Part shown: in pieces, positions 7,247-14,601 of the stretch
Position numbering within the stretch: position 1 is the stretch's first letter
How the letters are laid out: every line of letters starts with the position of its first letter
NCBI GenBank assembly: GCA_041838515.1
Contig: JBGYPP010000052.1
Coordinates: 1-22,519 of the forward strand
Direction of reading: 5' to 3'
Origin: JBGYPP01 sp041838515
Lineage (GTDB): Bacteria; Bacillota; Clostridia; Lachnospirales; Lachnospiraceae
Length of the DNA stretch: 22,519 nucleotides
Program-made: the position numbers and the translations under genes
The notes under the pieces: generated by a model
The model's database searches: none
What the model saw: the letters and a program-made list of their open reading frames with translations, nothing else
Told to the model about the DNA's origin: nothing

Positions 7247-8605
7247 ATGGACAAAGGCTTGAAAGTGCATTTTGTATCCCTGGGCTGCGACAAAAATCTG
7301 GTGGATACGGAAAAGGTGTTGGGTCTGCTGGCCCCCTTGGGTTATGGTTTTACAGATGATGTGGAGCAGGCGGACATAGCCATAGTCAATACCTGCTGTT
7401 TTATCCATGATGCCAAGGAGGAGAGCATAGAGGCCTTGCTGGAGCTGGCCGGCCCCCGGAGGGAGGGGAGATTGCAGGCTCTGCTGGTGATGGGCTGCCT
7501 TGCCCAGCGGTATCAGGAAGAGATACAGAGGGAGATACCGGAGGTGGATGCCATACTGGGGTCTACGGCCTTGGAGGAGGTGGCTCCGGCCATAGAGAGG
7601 GTATTGGCCGGCAGGGCGGAGAATTGCTATCCCGACATACATGCGCCCCAGCCACTGCTGCCCAGGCGGGTATTGACCACGGGGGGCCATTACGCTTATC
7701 TCAAGATCGCTGAGGGCTGCGACAAGCATTGCACCTATTGCATTATTCCCTCTCTGCGGGGGAGATTTCGTTCCCTGCCCTTGGAGGCTCTGGAGGAAGA
7801 GGCTTCCCTGTTGGCGGCCCAGGGAGTGAAGGAGCTGATTTTGGTGGCCCAGGAAACCACAAGATATGGCCTGGATTTGTATGGGAAAAAGAGCCTGCCC
7901 CTGCTGCTGGAGCGGCTGAACGCCTTGGAGGGCATACGGTGGATACGGCTTTTGTATGCCTATCCCGAGGAGATAGACAGGGATTTGATAGAGGCCATGG
8001 CTGGCCTGCCCAAGGTGCTGCATTATATTGACATGCCCATACAGCACGCCAGCGACAGCATATTGGCCCAGATGGGCCGCAGAACCAGCCAGGCGGACAT
8101 AGAGGCGGTGGTGGAGGCGCTGCGGCAGGCCATGCCGGATATCTGCATCAGGACCACCTTGATCAGCGGTTTTCCCGGGGAGAGCCAGGAGGATTATGAG
8201 GAGCTGTACCGCTTTGTCAATCGCATGGAATTTGACCGGCTGGGGGTCTTTGCCTATTCCCAGGAGGAGAACACTCCGGCCGGCCGAAGGGAGGACCAGA
8301 TTCCGCCGGGCATCCGGGAGGAGAGGAGGGCGGAGCTGATGGAATTGCAGCAGGCCATAGCCTTTGAAAAGGGGGAGGCCATGGCCGGCCGGCGGCTGGA
8401 GGTGTCCATAGAGGGGTATCTGGCCGAAGAGGAGGTCTATGTGGGGCGCAGTTATATGGATGCGCCGGGCATAGACGGCTGGGTCTTTGTATACAGCAAC
8501 CGGCCCTTGGAAAGCGGGGAGTTTGTAGAGGTGGAAATCATGGCCTCCAGGGAATATGACCTGGAGGGCCGTCTGGTGGAGGAAGCGTATGAACCTGCCG
8601 AATAA
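7247..8605 (+). CDS. rimO: Ribosomal protein S12 methylthiotransferase RimO
   Basis: Radical-SAM enzyme that adds a methylthio group to an Asp of ribosomal protein S12. The N-terminal cluster domain has C14 in VSLGCDKNLVDTE, a Cys in NTCCF and one in VMGCLAQRY; DKN after the first Cys distinguishes RimO from MiaB. The radical-SAM motif CDKHCTYC gives C158, C162 and C165. A TRAM RNA-binding domain occupies about the last 65 residues. Length is 452. The open frame extends upstream to 7025 inside rpoZ, but ATG 7247 with GGGAG (7237-7241) is the natural start and aligns with the family N-terminus. Its 3' end overlaps pgsA by 17 bp, a common clostridial arrangement. Confidence 0.95.
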   Translation: MDKGLKVHFVSLGCDKNLVDTEKVLGLLAPLGYGFTDDVEQADIAIVNTCCFIHDAKEESIEALLELAGPRREGRLQALLVMGCLAQRYQEEIQREIPEVDAILGSTALEEVAPAIERVLAGRAENCYPDIHAPQPLLPRRVLTTGGHYAYLKIAEGCDKHCTYCIIPSLRGRFRSLPLEALEEEASLLAAQGVKELILVAQETTRYGLDLYGKKSLPLLLERLNALEGIRWIRLLYAYPEEIDRDLIEAMAGLPKVLHYIDMPIQHASDSILAQMGRRTSQADIEAVVEALRQAMPDICIRTTLISGFPGESQEDYEELYRFVNRMEFDRLGVFAYSQEENTPAGRREDQIPPGIREERRAELMELQQAIAFEKGEAMAGRRLEVSIEGYLAEEEVYVGRSYMDAPGIDGWVFVYSNRPLESGEFVEVEIMASREYDLEGRLVEEAYEPAE

Positions 8606-9128
8606 GTTGACCGTATTTCGCATGATACTGATTATTCCCTTTGTGCTGGCCCTGCTATGGGGGGAGGCTCTCTGGCCCCAATGCAAGGACTGGCTGGCGC
8701 TGGGCATATTTCTCCTGGCATCTCTGACGGATGCTGCCGATGGGTATATAGCCCGCAAATATCAGCTGATTACCAATTTTGGCAAGCTGATGGACCCATT
8801 GGCAGACAAGCTGCTGGTGACGGCGGCCCTGCTCTGCCTGGTGGAATTGGGCCGTCTGCCGGCCTGGATAGCCATATGTATAGTAAGCCGTGAGTTCGTT
8901 ATCAGCGGCTTCCGCCAGGTGGCCGTTGAGAAGGGCGTGGTCATAGCCGCCAGCGCCTGGGGCAAGCTAAAGACCATCAGCCAGATGGCGGCAGTCTGCC
9001 TGCTGCTGGCCAATATACCGGCACTATCCCTGCTGACCCAGGCCATGGTATGGATATCCCTGGCGCTGACGCTGATTTCCCTGGGAGATTATCTGTGGAA
9101 GAACCGGCAGGCGCTGCAAGAGGATTAG
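8589..9128 (+). CDS. pgsA: CDP-diacylglycerol--glycerol-3-phosphate 3-phosphatidyltransferase
   Basis: Integral membrane enzyme that makes phosphatidylglycerol phosphate from CDP-diacylglycerol and glycerol-3-phosphate, the first committed step to phosphatidylglycerol. The CDP-alcohol phosphotransferase motif is complete: D48, D51, G52, A55, R56, G65, D69, D73 in the D-x2-DG-x2-AR-x8-G-x3-D-x3-D pattern. Several hydrophobic helices surround it. The start MNLPNKLTVFRM is the family start. I chose ATG 8589 (SD GGAGG at 8578-8582, inside rimO) over an in-frame codon at 8556. Length 179 is typical. It is translationally coupled to rimO by a 17-bp overlap. Confidence 0.95.
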   Translation: MNLPNKLTVFRMILIIPFVLALLWGEALWPQCKDWLALGIFLLASLTDAADGYIARKYQLITNFGKLMDPLADKLLVTAALLCLVELGRLPAWIAICIVSREFVISGFRQVAVEKGVVIAASAWGKLKTISQMAAVCLLLANIPALSLLTQAMVWISLALTLISLGDYLWKNRQALQED

Positions 9129-9199
9129 AGGGGGAGGTGGAAAAGGAGATGGAAAAGAGGATCAGAGGCTGGGATTGACAAACTTATAACAAATATACA

Positions 9200-9257
9200 G
9201 GGGGAGTGCGGCAATAAGGCGGCCATGTCCGTTTTGGAGCCGTGCCTCCCCTTTTTT
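9200..9257 (+). terminator. Intrinsic terminator after rimO-pgsA
   Basis: GGGGAG (9201-9206) pairs with CTCCCC (9246-9251). After one bulged base the stem continues with 9207-9212 pairing to 9239-9244, closing a 26-nt loop. TTTTTT follows at 9252-9257. The stem is GC-rich and lies about 70 bp after the pgsA stop, so it probably ends the housekeeping operon. Confidence 0.75.
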
Positions 9258-9376
9258 ACGGATGGGAGGATATCCAGGACTGTGGAGGACTGAGGAGAGG
9301 AGGCCCGGCGACGGACATGCGGCCGTCGGAATTTCCTTCCGCCCAGCCGCACAGATGGGAGGAGAGGATTTCATAC

Positions 9377-9406
9377 TTGGCAAATAGGCCAAAAATGGTG
9401 TAAAAT
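9377..9406 (+). promoter_or_regulatory. Candidate promoter of apt-relA
   Basis: TTGGCA (9377-9382) and TAAAAT (9401-9406) are 18 bp apart, close to the sigma-A consensus. The start would be near 9413, giving a leader of about 50 nt that carries the CGGCC/GGCCG hairpin (9426-9438) just before the SD. Confidence 0.65.
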
Positions 9407-9463
9407 AAAGGGTAAAATCCAAATGCGGCCAGTGGCCGTAGTTCTTTTCCGAGGAGAAAATAT

Positions 9464-9991
9464 ATGGGAAAAAGGTTGGAGGAGTATATACGCAGCATAC
9501 CGGACTTTCCGGAGGAGGGCATTATCTTCCGGGATGTGACCAGCGTTTTGCAGGATGGGGAGGGTTTGCAATTGGCCATAGACACCATGCAGTCCTTGGT
9601 GTCAGATTTGGATTTTGATGTGGTGGCCGGCCCCGAGTCCAGGGGCTTTATCTTCGGCACTCCTTTGGCATATATCAATAAAAAGCCCTTTGTGCTGATA
9701 CGCAAGGCGGGCAAGCTGCCCTGTGAAACCGTGGGCATCAATTATGATCTGGAATATGGCCAGGCGCGTATAGAGATGCATAAGGACAGCATTCGCCCCG
9801 GCCAAAAGGTACTGATAGTGGACGATCTGCTGGCTACAGGCGGTACCACCCAGGCGATGATCCGTCTGATCGAGCAATTGGGCGGCCAAGTGGTGGGCAT
9901 AGTGGTATTGATAGAATTGGCAGGGCTGGAGGGCCGGAGCAAGCTGGGCGGGTACCGTTTGGAGTCCGCCGTGCGCTACGAGGGCAAGTAA
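9464..9991 (+). CDS. apt: Adenine phosphoribosyltransferase
   Basis: Purine salvage enzyme converting adenine and PRPP to AMP and pyrophosphate in the cytoplasm. The start region EEYIRSIPDFPEEGIIFRDVT, the VVAGPESRGFIFG segment (about 51-64) and the PRPP-binding loop VLIVDDLLATGGTT (residues 116-129) define the family. Length 175 matches. ATG 9464 has SD GAGGAG (9451-9456). It is followed 23 bp later by relA; apt-relA adjacency is widely conserved in Firmicutes and links purine salvage to (p)ppGpp metabolism. Confidence 0.97.
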   Translation: MGKRLEEYIRSIPDFPEEGIIFRDVTSVLQDGEGLQLAIDTMQSLVSDLDFDVVAGPESRGFIFGTPLAYINKKPFVLIRKAGKLPCETVGINYDLEYGQARIEMHKDSIRPGQKVLIVDDLLATGGTTQAMIRLIEQLGGQVVGIVVLIELAGLEGRSKLGGYRLESAVRYEGK

Positions 9992-10014
9992 GCTGCCGCT
10001 GGGGAGGGCTGTCT

Positions 10015-12321
10015 ATGGAATCATCCCAAAAAACCAAATTATTGTTTGACCATATACGCGTACAAGAGGAGTCCGCCCCCGTCCTCAATCCTGAGGAGAT
10101 ATACCAAAAAGTCGTATCCAAGGTGCAGTCCTATCATCCCAGCGGGGATATGAGCCTGATCAAAAAGGCTTATGATACGGCCTGCCACTGCCATTCGGGC
10201 CAGTACCGCAAATCGGGAGAGCCGTATATTATCCATCCTCTGCATGTGGCGCTGATACTGGCGGAACTGGAATTGGACAAGGAAACACTGGCGGCCGGCC
10301 TGCTCCACGATGTGGTGGAGGACAGCTATATGCAGGGGGAGGAGCTGGCCAAGGAGTTTGGACCAGATGTGGCCAGGCTGGTGGACGGTGTCACAAAATT
10401 GGAGAAACTGCCCCTCAGCGGCGCCCAGCTGGGGGATACCAAGCTGGAGATGCAGGCGGAAAACCTGCGGAAGATGTTCCTGGCCATGGCCGAGGACATA
10501 AGGGTGGTTTTGATCAAATTGGCCGACCGCCTGCACAATATGCGAACCCTGCAGTACAAGAGCCCCGAGAGCCAGCAGCGCATAGCAAAGGAAACCTTGG
10601 ACATATATTCGCCCATAGCCCACAGGCTGGGCATCAGCAAGATCAAGGTGGAATTGGACGATCTCTCCCTGAAGTATCTGGAGCCGGAGGTCTACTATGA
10701 TCTGGTGGACAAGATAGCCATACGCAAAAACGACAGAGAGGCCTACATAGAGAGCATAGTAGAGGAGGTCAGCGCCCATATACACGGCATGGGCATAGAG
10801 GCGAAGATTTCTGGCCGGGTAAAGCATTTCTTCAGCATATACAAGAAGATGAAGAACAAGCAAAAATCCTTGGACCAGATCTACGATCTCTTCGCCGTGC
10901 GCATACTGGTCAACACCCGCTTGGAATGCTATACCGTGCTGGGGCTGATCCATGGCATATACAAGAATTTGCCAGGCCGCTTTAAGGATTACATCAGCGT
11001 GCCCAAGTCCAATATGTACCAATCCCTGCACACCACCCTCATAGGCAAGAACGGTCAGCTCTTTGAGATACAGATACGCACCTATGAGATGCACAAGGCG
11101 GCGGAATATGGCATAGCCGCCCACTGGAAGTACAAGGATGCCCAAAACGGCAAAAAGGGCCAGGAGAAGGAAGAGCAGAAAATGCAGTGGCTCCGGGAGG
11201 TTCTGGAGTGGCAGAAGAATATTTCAGACAATACAGAATTTGTCGGCACAATAAAAGAGGCATTTGATTTATTGTCTGAAAATGTTTACTGCCTTACGCC
11301 TCAGGGTGAGGTAAAGAGCCTGCCTGCCGGCTCTACGCCCATAGACTTTGCCTACAGCATACACTCGGCGGTGGGCAATAAGATGGTGGGGGCCAGGGCC
11401 AATGGACGGCTGGTCACCATCAACTACGTCATACAAAATGGCGACAGGCTGGAAATACTTACCTCCCAAAATTCCAAGGGTCCCAGCCGGGATTGGCTCA
11501 ATATAGTCAAAAGCACCCAGGCGCGCAACAAGATCAATCAGTGGTTTCGCAGTGAGTACAAGGAAGAGAACATACAAAGGGGCCGGGATCTGTTGCAGGC
11601 CTATTGCAAGCTAAAGGGTGTAAATCTGACAGAGCTGGCCAAGCCGGATTATGTCAGCTCCCTCTTGCGCAAGTACGGCTTCCGGGATTGGGATGCCATG
11701 CTGGCGGCCATAGGCCATGGGGGCTTCAAAGAGGGGCAGGTGGTCAACAGGCTGCAGGAGCTGTGGGACAGGGATAACAAAAAGTCGCCTACGGATGAGG
11801 AGGTATTGGAGGCGCTGGCCATCAAGCAGCAGGCCCAGAGCAGGAAAAAACCCTCCAGCAGCGGCGCCGGCATAGTGGTAAGGGGTATGTCCGATCTGTC
11901 CGTGCGCTTTTCCAAATGCTGCTCTCCTGTCCCGGGAGATGAGATCGTAGGCTTTGTGACCCGGGGCCGGGGGGTGTCCATACACCGCAGTGATTGCGTA
12001 AATATGATGATATTGCCGGAGGAGGAGAGGGGGCGCATTTTAGAGGCTGAATGGCAGGGGGATACGGCAGCCGGAGATGGCAGGTATGTGGCCTCCATAC
12101 AGGTGTTTGCCAAGAACCACAAGGGCCTGCTGGCCGATGTAAGCCGCTTCCTTAGCGACAACAATATCAATATCTTGTCCATTAGCGCCAATCCCAACAA
12201 AAAGCAGGAGGCTACCATGCATATCTCCTTTGAGATAGGCGGCCGGGAGGAGCTGATACGGATTTTGGACAAGCTGCGCTCCTTGGACGGCATATTGGAT
12301 GTAGAGAGGACGGCGGGTTAG
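10015..12321 (+). CDS. relA: Bifunctional (p)ppGpp synthetase/hydrolase (RelA/SpoT family)
   Basis: Makes and degrades the alarmone (p)ppGpp in response to amino-acid starvation at the ribosome. The full long-RSH layout is visible. The HD hydrolase domain has H74 and the HDVVED motif at 98-103, so hydrolysis is probably active. The synthetase domain (about 230-370) includes the GRFKDYISVPKSNMYQSLHT stretch around 320-340. The TGS domain is about 424-484 (VYCLTPQGEVKSLPAGST). A helical region follows, then a Cys-containing domain (FSKCCSPVPGDEIVGFVTRGRG, about 633-655) and an ACT domain (about 691-768). Length 768 is slightly above the roughly 730-740 usual in Firmicutes. ATG 10015 is preceded by GGAGGG (spacing 6). 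It is co-transcribed with apt and ends in a small terminator. Confidence 0.97.
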   Translation: MESSQKTKLLFDHIRVQEESAPVLNPEEIYQKVVSKVQSYHPSGDMSLIKKAYDTACHCHSGQYRKSGEPYIIHPLHVALILAELELDKETLAAGLLHDVVEDSYMQGEELAKEFGPDVARLVDGVTKLEKLPLSGAQLGDTKLEMQAENLRKMFLAMAEDIRVVLIKLADRLHNMRTLQYKSPESQQRIAKETLDIYSPIAHRLGISKIKVELDDLSLKYLEPEVYYDLVDKIAIRKNDREAYIESIVEEVSAHIHGMGIEAKISGRVKHFFSIYKKMKNKQKSLDQIYDLFAVRILVNTRLECYTVLGLIHGIYKNLPGRFKDYISVPKSNMYQSLHTTLIGKNGQLFEIQIRTYEMHKAAEYGIAAHWKYKDAQNGKKGQEKEEQKMQWLREVLEWQKNISDNTEFVGTIKEAFDLLSENVYCLTPQGEVKSLPAGSTPIDFAYSIHSAVGNKMVGARANGRLVTINYVIQNGDRLEILTSQNSKGPSRDWLNIVKSTQARNKINQWFRSEYKEENIQRGRDLLQAYCKLKGVNLTELAKPDYVSSLLRKYGFRDWDAMLAAIGHGGFKEGQVVNRLQELWDRDNKKSPTDEEVLEALAIKQQAQSRKKPSSSGAGIVVRGMSDLSVRFSKCCSPVPGDEIVGFVTRGRGVSIHRSDCVNMMILPEEERGRILEAEWQGDTAAGDGRYVASIQVFAKNHKGLLADVSRFLSDNNINILSISANPNKKQEATMHISFEIGGREELIRILDKLRSLDGILDVERTAG

Positions 12322-12334
12322 TTGGCCGTTTTTT
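12310..12334 (+). terminator. Short intrinsic terminator overlapping the relA stop
   Basis: ACGGC (12310-12314) pairs with GCCGT (12325-12329), with two extra G-T pairs possible below. The T-run continues to 12334. The relA stop codon TAG (12319-12321) lies in the loop. The stem is short, so termination may be partial. Confidence 0.5.
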
Positions 12335-12355
12335 CTATATTAGAGGAACTAAATA

Positions 12356-12383
12356 TTTTGTATAACTAAATATATAGTATAAT
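12356..12383 (+). promoter_or_regulatory. Possible promoter for the MBL hydrolase gene
   Basis: A perfect TATAAT occurs at 12378-12383 in a very AT-rich stretch. The best -35 is weak (TTTTGT 12356-12361 with a 16-bp spacer, or TTGTAT with 14 bp). The predicted start would fall around 12390, inside the SD GGAGAGG (12387-12393), so either the leader is extremely short or the true promoter is elsewhere in this AT-rich region. Confidence 0.35.
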
Positions 12384-12398
12384 ATTGGAGAGGTATAT

Positions 12399-13058
12399 AT
12401 GGGAGTAGTACGCATAGGAACTATGGAGGTGGGCATGTGCCAGACCAATTCCTACTTTCTTTATAGAGAGGGGTTTCGGGAGGCTGTATTGATAGATCCG
12501 CCGGACAGGGGGGAAGAGATCTATGAGGCGCTGGCTGAGCATCAGCTGGATATCAAGGCTATACTGCTGACCCATGGGCATTTCGACCATATCTGGGGCA
12601 TAGAGGGCGTGCAGCAGAAATTGGAGGAAAGGGAGGGGCGGCGCGCGCCGGTCTATGCGTTGGCAGGGGAGAAGGAGCTGCTGGCCAATCCAAAGCTCAA
12701 TCTCTCCCAGATGGCTGGCCGTCCCTGTTCTCTGGCTCCGGATGAGGAGTTGGAGGATGGACAGAGGCTGAGGCTGGCGGATATGGATATAGAGGTCATT
12801 GCCACTCCGGGGCATACGGCGGGCAGCTGCTGTTACTATGTGGAGGAGAAGAAGGCGCTGATCACCGGGGATACGCTGTTTGCCGGCTCTGTGGGCAGGA
12901 CGGATTTTCCCACCGGAGATGGGGCGCAGCTATTGCGTTCCATCAGGGAGAAGATATGGCCGCTGCCGGAGGACACAAAGATTTTTGCCGGCCATGGGGA
13001 GGAGAGTTTTGTCGGACATGAAAAGCAACACAATCTCCTGTGCAGGGGATATGACTAA
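12399..13058 (+). CDS. MBL-fold metallo-hydrolase (glyoxalase II-like)
   Basis: Binuclear-metal hydrolase of the hydroxyacylglutathione hydrolase-like group. Metal ligands are visible: THGHFDH with H59, H61, D63, H64; GHT with H139; GDT with D158; and GHG with H199. The start VGMCQTNSYFLY and the VGRTDFP segment are typical of this clostridial group. At 219 residues it lacks the C-terminal domain of true glyoxalase II, so the substrate is unknown; a small thioester or other ester is a guess from the family. ATG 12399 follows GGAGAGG with 5-nt spacing. It overlaps hemZ by 8 bp, as in many Lachnospirales, which hints at coupled expression with tetrapyrrole or radical-SAM chemistry but proves nothing. 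Confidence 0.9.
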   Translation: MGVVRIGTMEVGMCQTNSYFLYREGFREAVLIDPPDRGEEIYEALAEHQLDIKAILLTHGHFDHIWGIEGVQQKLEEREGRRAPVYALAGEKELLANPKLNLSQMAGRPCSLAPDEELEDGQRLRLADMDIEVIATPGHTAGSCCYYVEEKKALITGDTLFAGSVGRTDFPTGDGAQLLRSIREKIWPLPEDTKIFAGHGEESFVGHEKQHNLLCRGYD

Positions 13059-14601
13059 GCCCCTGTGGGTGCTGCGGCTCTCCCAGCCGGGTCTGGAGTA
13101 TGATGCCAATGCCCTGTTGCGGGGGTTTTTCCCACAGTACGAGGTAAAAATCTGGACGGATCTGGTAGGGGAGGACAAGGCTGCGCTCTGGCGGCCCTTT
13201 GTGCGGGGCAGCTTGGATTTTGATGGGGAAAGGGCCTTGCTGGAATTAGAGGGCGTCGCCTATGTCCTGGACCTCTGTTGTTATGGCGGGGACAAGGCGG
13301 CCGTCAAGGCGGCAGTCAAATCCTTTCTTTACCGCAGTCTGGCCTCCCATACAGGCCGCAGCCTGGCCTGGGGTTCGCTGACAGGCATCAGGCCGGCCAA
13401 GATGGCCATGTCCCTATTGGAGCAGGGGCTGGAGGAGGGAGCGGTCAGGGAAAAGCTGGAGGGGGAGTATTTTCTCCGTCCCTCCAAGTCCGGCCTGGCC
13501 GTGGCCATAGCCCGGCGGGAGAGGGAGCTGCTGGGCAGGGCCAAGCCCCAGGGCTACAGCCTTTATATAGGCATACCTTTCTGCCCCACCACCTGCCTGT
13601 ACTGCTCCTTTCCCTCCTACAGCGCCAGCCGTTTCCAGGTCCGGATGCCAGCTTATGTGGATGCGCTGTCCGCAGAGCTAGAGGCTGTGTACAGGGTTTT
13701 TGAGGGGCGGGCGCCGGATACGCTCTATGTGGGCGGAGGAACGCCCACAGCGCTGGACCCGTCCTCCCTGGAAAGACTTTTGTCCGTCATTAACGGATAT
13801 TTCCCTCTGGAAGCTCTGGGGGAGTGGACTGTGGAGGCCGGGAGGCCGGACAGTCTGGATGGGAGGAAATTGGACATACTCCGGCAGTACGGAGGAGGCC
13901 GCATATCCATCAATCCCCAGACCATGCATGATGCCACCTTGGATCGTATAGGCCGCCGGCACAGCGTGGAGCAGACCCGGCAGGCCTTTTGGCTGGCCAG
14001 GGAAAAGGGATTTGACAATATCAATATGGATATCATTCTAGGCCTGCCCGGAGAGGGGCAAAAGGAGCTGGCCCATACGCTGGAGGAGATCCGCCGTCTG
14101 GGGCCGGAGTCCCTGACCGTACACAGCCTGGCTGTCAAAAGGGCCTCCCATATGGCCGGAGCCATTAGGGAGGGATATATGGCGGACAGGCGGGCGCAGG
14201 AGGATCCGGATTATTGGGAGGAGATGCTGGATATGGCTTATGCCGCCGCAGGGGGCATGGGCATGGAGCCGTATTATCTCTACCGCCAAAAGAATACCGT
14301 GGGCAATATGGAAAATACCGGTTTTGCCAAGCCGGGGCGGGAATGTCTGTACAATGTTTTGATTATGGAGGAGAGGCAGAGCATAGCTGCGCTGGGCGTG
14401 GGGGCCATCTCCAAGAGAGTGGGGCGGGGGCGCATAGAGCGCAGGGAAAACCCCAAGGATGTGGAGCTGTATTTGGAGCAGGCGGCCCGCCTGGCCGAGG
14501 CTGGGGCGCAGTGGCTGCTTAGGGAGGACGAGGATGGCCAAGATGCTAAAAAAGCCGGTGACCGGCATGAAGGATATATTGCCCGGGGAGATGGAGCTTA
14601 G
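13051..14601 (+). CDS. hemZ: Coproporphyrinogen dehydrogenase-like radical-SAM protein HemZ
   Basis: Radical-SAM protein of the HemN/HemZ group, named for oxygen-independent coproporphyrinogen III oxidation. The cluster motif CPTTCLYC gives C178, C182 and C185, preceded by YIGIPF as in HemN relatives. TLYVGGGTPTAL and ISINPQTMHDATLDRIGRRH, plus MDIILGLPGEG, mark the barrel. The roughly 170-residue N-terminal extension with GSLTGIRPAK is specific to HemZ. I prefer ATG 13051, overlapping the upstream stop by 8 bp and giving 516 residues; its SD (AGGGG) is very close, so ATG 13018 with GGAGGAG further upstream is possible. The C-terminal 22 codons overlap hisS, an unusually long overlap. No other haem genes are nearby, so the true reaction is uncertain. 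Confidence 0.9.
   Translation: MTKPLWVLRLSQPGLEYDANALLRGFFPQYEVKIWTDLVGEDKAALWRPFVRGSLDFDGERALLELEGVAYVLDLCCYGGDKAAVKAAVKSFLYRSLASHTGRSLAWGSLTGIRPAKMAMSLLEQGLEEGAVREKLEGEYFLRPSKSGLAVAIARRERELLGRAKPQGYSLYIGIPFCPTTCLYCSFPSYSASRFQVRMPAYVDALSAELEAVYRVFEGRAPDTLYVGGGTPTALDPSSLERLLSVINGYFPLEALGEWTVEAGRPDSLDGRKLDILRQYGGGRISINPQTMHDATLDRIGRRHSVEQTRQAFWLAREKGFDNINMDIILGLPGEGQKELAHTLEEIRRLGPESLTVHSLAVKRASHMAGAIREGYMADRRAQEDPDYWEEMLDMAYAAAGGMGMEPYYLYRQKNTVGNMENTGFAKPGRECLYNVLIMEERQSIAALGVGAISKRVGRGRIERRENPKDVELYLEQAARLAEAGAQWLLREDEDGQDAKKAGDRHEGYIARGDGA

Larger units (their letters stand above)
9129..9463. other. Intergenic region between pgsA and apt
   Basis: This 335-bp stretch has no gene. In order it contains TTGACA (9175-9180) with only a poorly placed -10 (TATACA, 13 bp away), the terminator hairpin 9200-9257, a 6-bp hairpin CGACGG/CCGTCG (9309-9328), the apt promoter (9377-9406), a leader hairpin CGGCC-AGT-GGCCG (9426-9438), and the apt SD. 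Sequence in the terminator loop (9220-9231) is complementary, with a 2-nt bulge, to 9312-9325. Confidence 0.6.

Noticed and set aside
7049..8758. 569-codon open frame on the - strand across rimO
   Set aside because: It lies wholly opposite a strongly supported gene, lacks a plausible start with SD, and resembles no family. It reflects scarcity of TTA, CTA and TCA codons in rimO.
10039..11145. 368-codon open frame on the - strand across relA
   Set aside because: Antisense shadow of relA caused by codon bias; no SD or family features.
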